Of a stretch of DNA of 64,000 nt, positions 63,758 to 64,000 are shown piece after piece (the stretch's first letter is position 1; each line of letters opens with the position of its first letter). Below the pieces are notes generated by a model, which saw only the letters and a program-made list of their open reading frames with translations, had not been told where the DNA came from and searched no databases. The DNA lies in contig NZ_CP034044.1 of assembly GCF_003855455.1 (NCBI RefSeq), positions 620,001 through 684,000 of the forward strand. Reading direction: 5' to 3'. The DNA comes from Mycoplasma struthionis. GTDB taxonomy: Bacteria > Bacillota_I > Bacilli_A > Mycoplasmatales > Metamycoplasmataceae. Both the position numbers and the translations under genes were made by a program.

Positions 63758-64000
63758 TTAGACACAAAACGCTATATGTTGATTAACAGCATATGGCGTT
63801 TTATATTCCATATTCGATTGTGGTCTATCTAAGTTATATCAAACCACAAATTTGTTAACTATATTATACACATTTAATAAATTCATTTTACTGGTATCGT
63901 AAAAATCGAATAATTCTCTTTGAAAAATTGAAAACAAATATTCCGAAGGTCTATTAGCTAATGAATTCCCTTTTGGTGACATAGATTGTTTAATGTTGTT
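63758..64000 (-). CDS. IS3-type transposase, C-terminal fragment (runs off window)
   Basis: 81 codons to TAA at 63758; the 5' part lies beyond 64000. Reads NNIKQSMSPKGNSLANRPSE, then YLFSIFQREL and WYNLDRPQSNMEYKTPYAVN, matching the end of the integrase core (rve) of IS3/IS150-group OrfB transposases, including the catalytic Glu-region pattern SEYLFSIFQRE and the terminal Y-N-x-x-RPQ. A TGA codes Trp. The nearby sequence ending TAGACACAAAACG may include the element's inverted repeat. It is the only mobile element seen. Confidence 0.8.

Overview
The window is part of a low-GC mollicute chromosome. TGA must be read as tryptophan: most housekeeping genes contain in-frame TGA codons at conserved Trp positions (EF-G, AlaRS, PheRS, RecA, MetRS). 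The gene set, the lipoproteins with AASC lipoboxes and the lack of wall genes fit a Mycoplasma/Mycoplasmopsis-type organism. I do not assign a species. Almost everything is on the minus strand; the plus-strand genes are an IMPACT-family gene, def, trpS-thrS and rpsT.

Layout. 1-7.8 kb: rplJ-rplL-rpoB-rpoC with an L10 leader (rpoC runs off the left edge). 7.9-10.9 kb: rpsL-rpsG-fusA. 11.1-13.1 kb: two overlapping unknown membrane proteins. 13.1-14.4 kb: divergent rluD and IMPACT gene. 14.4-17.9 kb: two paralogous surface lipoproteins, the second frameshifted. 18-18.8 kb: PQ-loop membrane protein. 18.9-19.6 kb: eight tRNA genes. 19.7-24.0 kb: obg, metG, a tRNA-modification-type methyltransferase and a membrane protein. 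24.2-29.0 kb: 23S and 16S rRNA genes without 5S or spacer tRNA. 29.0-34.7 kb: greA (frameshifted) and mnmA-alaS-ruvX-DUF1292-membrane protein. 34.8-35.2 kb: three tandem 5S genes. 35.3-44.3 kb: B3/4 protein, infC-rpmI-rplT with an attenuator, and recA, ymdB-nusB-tlyA-sufS-sufU-dinB-nadD/yqeK. 44.4-48.7 kb: rarA-pheS-pheT (pheS frameshifted). 48.8-52 kb: membrane protein, rpsF-ssb-rpsR and a CNNM-type protein. 52-58 kb: def, a membrane protein, an acidic protein, a frameshifted SF1 helicase and a degenerate EIIB-like protein. 58.1-60.9 kb: trpS-thrS. 60.9-63.3 kb: three cell-surface or unknown proteins. 63.4-64 kb: rpsT and the 3' end of an IS3-type transposase.

The window is mainly an information-processing core: transcription, translation, rRNA/tRNA and repair. 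Genes are tightly packed, with 1-23 bp overlaps that suggest translational coupling. Intrinsic terminators mark most operon ends. Several genes have a -10 box only 6-10 bases before the ATG and no Shine-Dalgarno, which suggests leaderless mRNAs.

The most notable property of the sequence is a set of six apparent frameshifts (lipoprotein, greA, pheS, rpsF tail, helicase twice). Every one is explained by one missing base in or next to a homopolymer. Because pheS and greA are affected, homopolymer under-calling is more likely than gene decay, although phase variation remains possible for the lipoprotein. I found no CRISPR array, prophage, restriction system or clear new defence system. The least explained genes are the overlapping membrane pair (11.1-13.1 kb), the lipoprotein pair, the helicase with acidic tail, the EIIB-like protein without its cysteine, and the 60.9-63.3 kb cluster.
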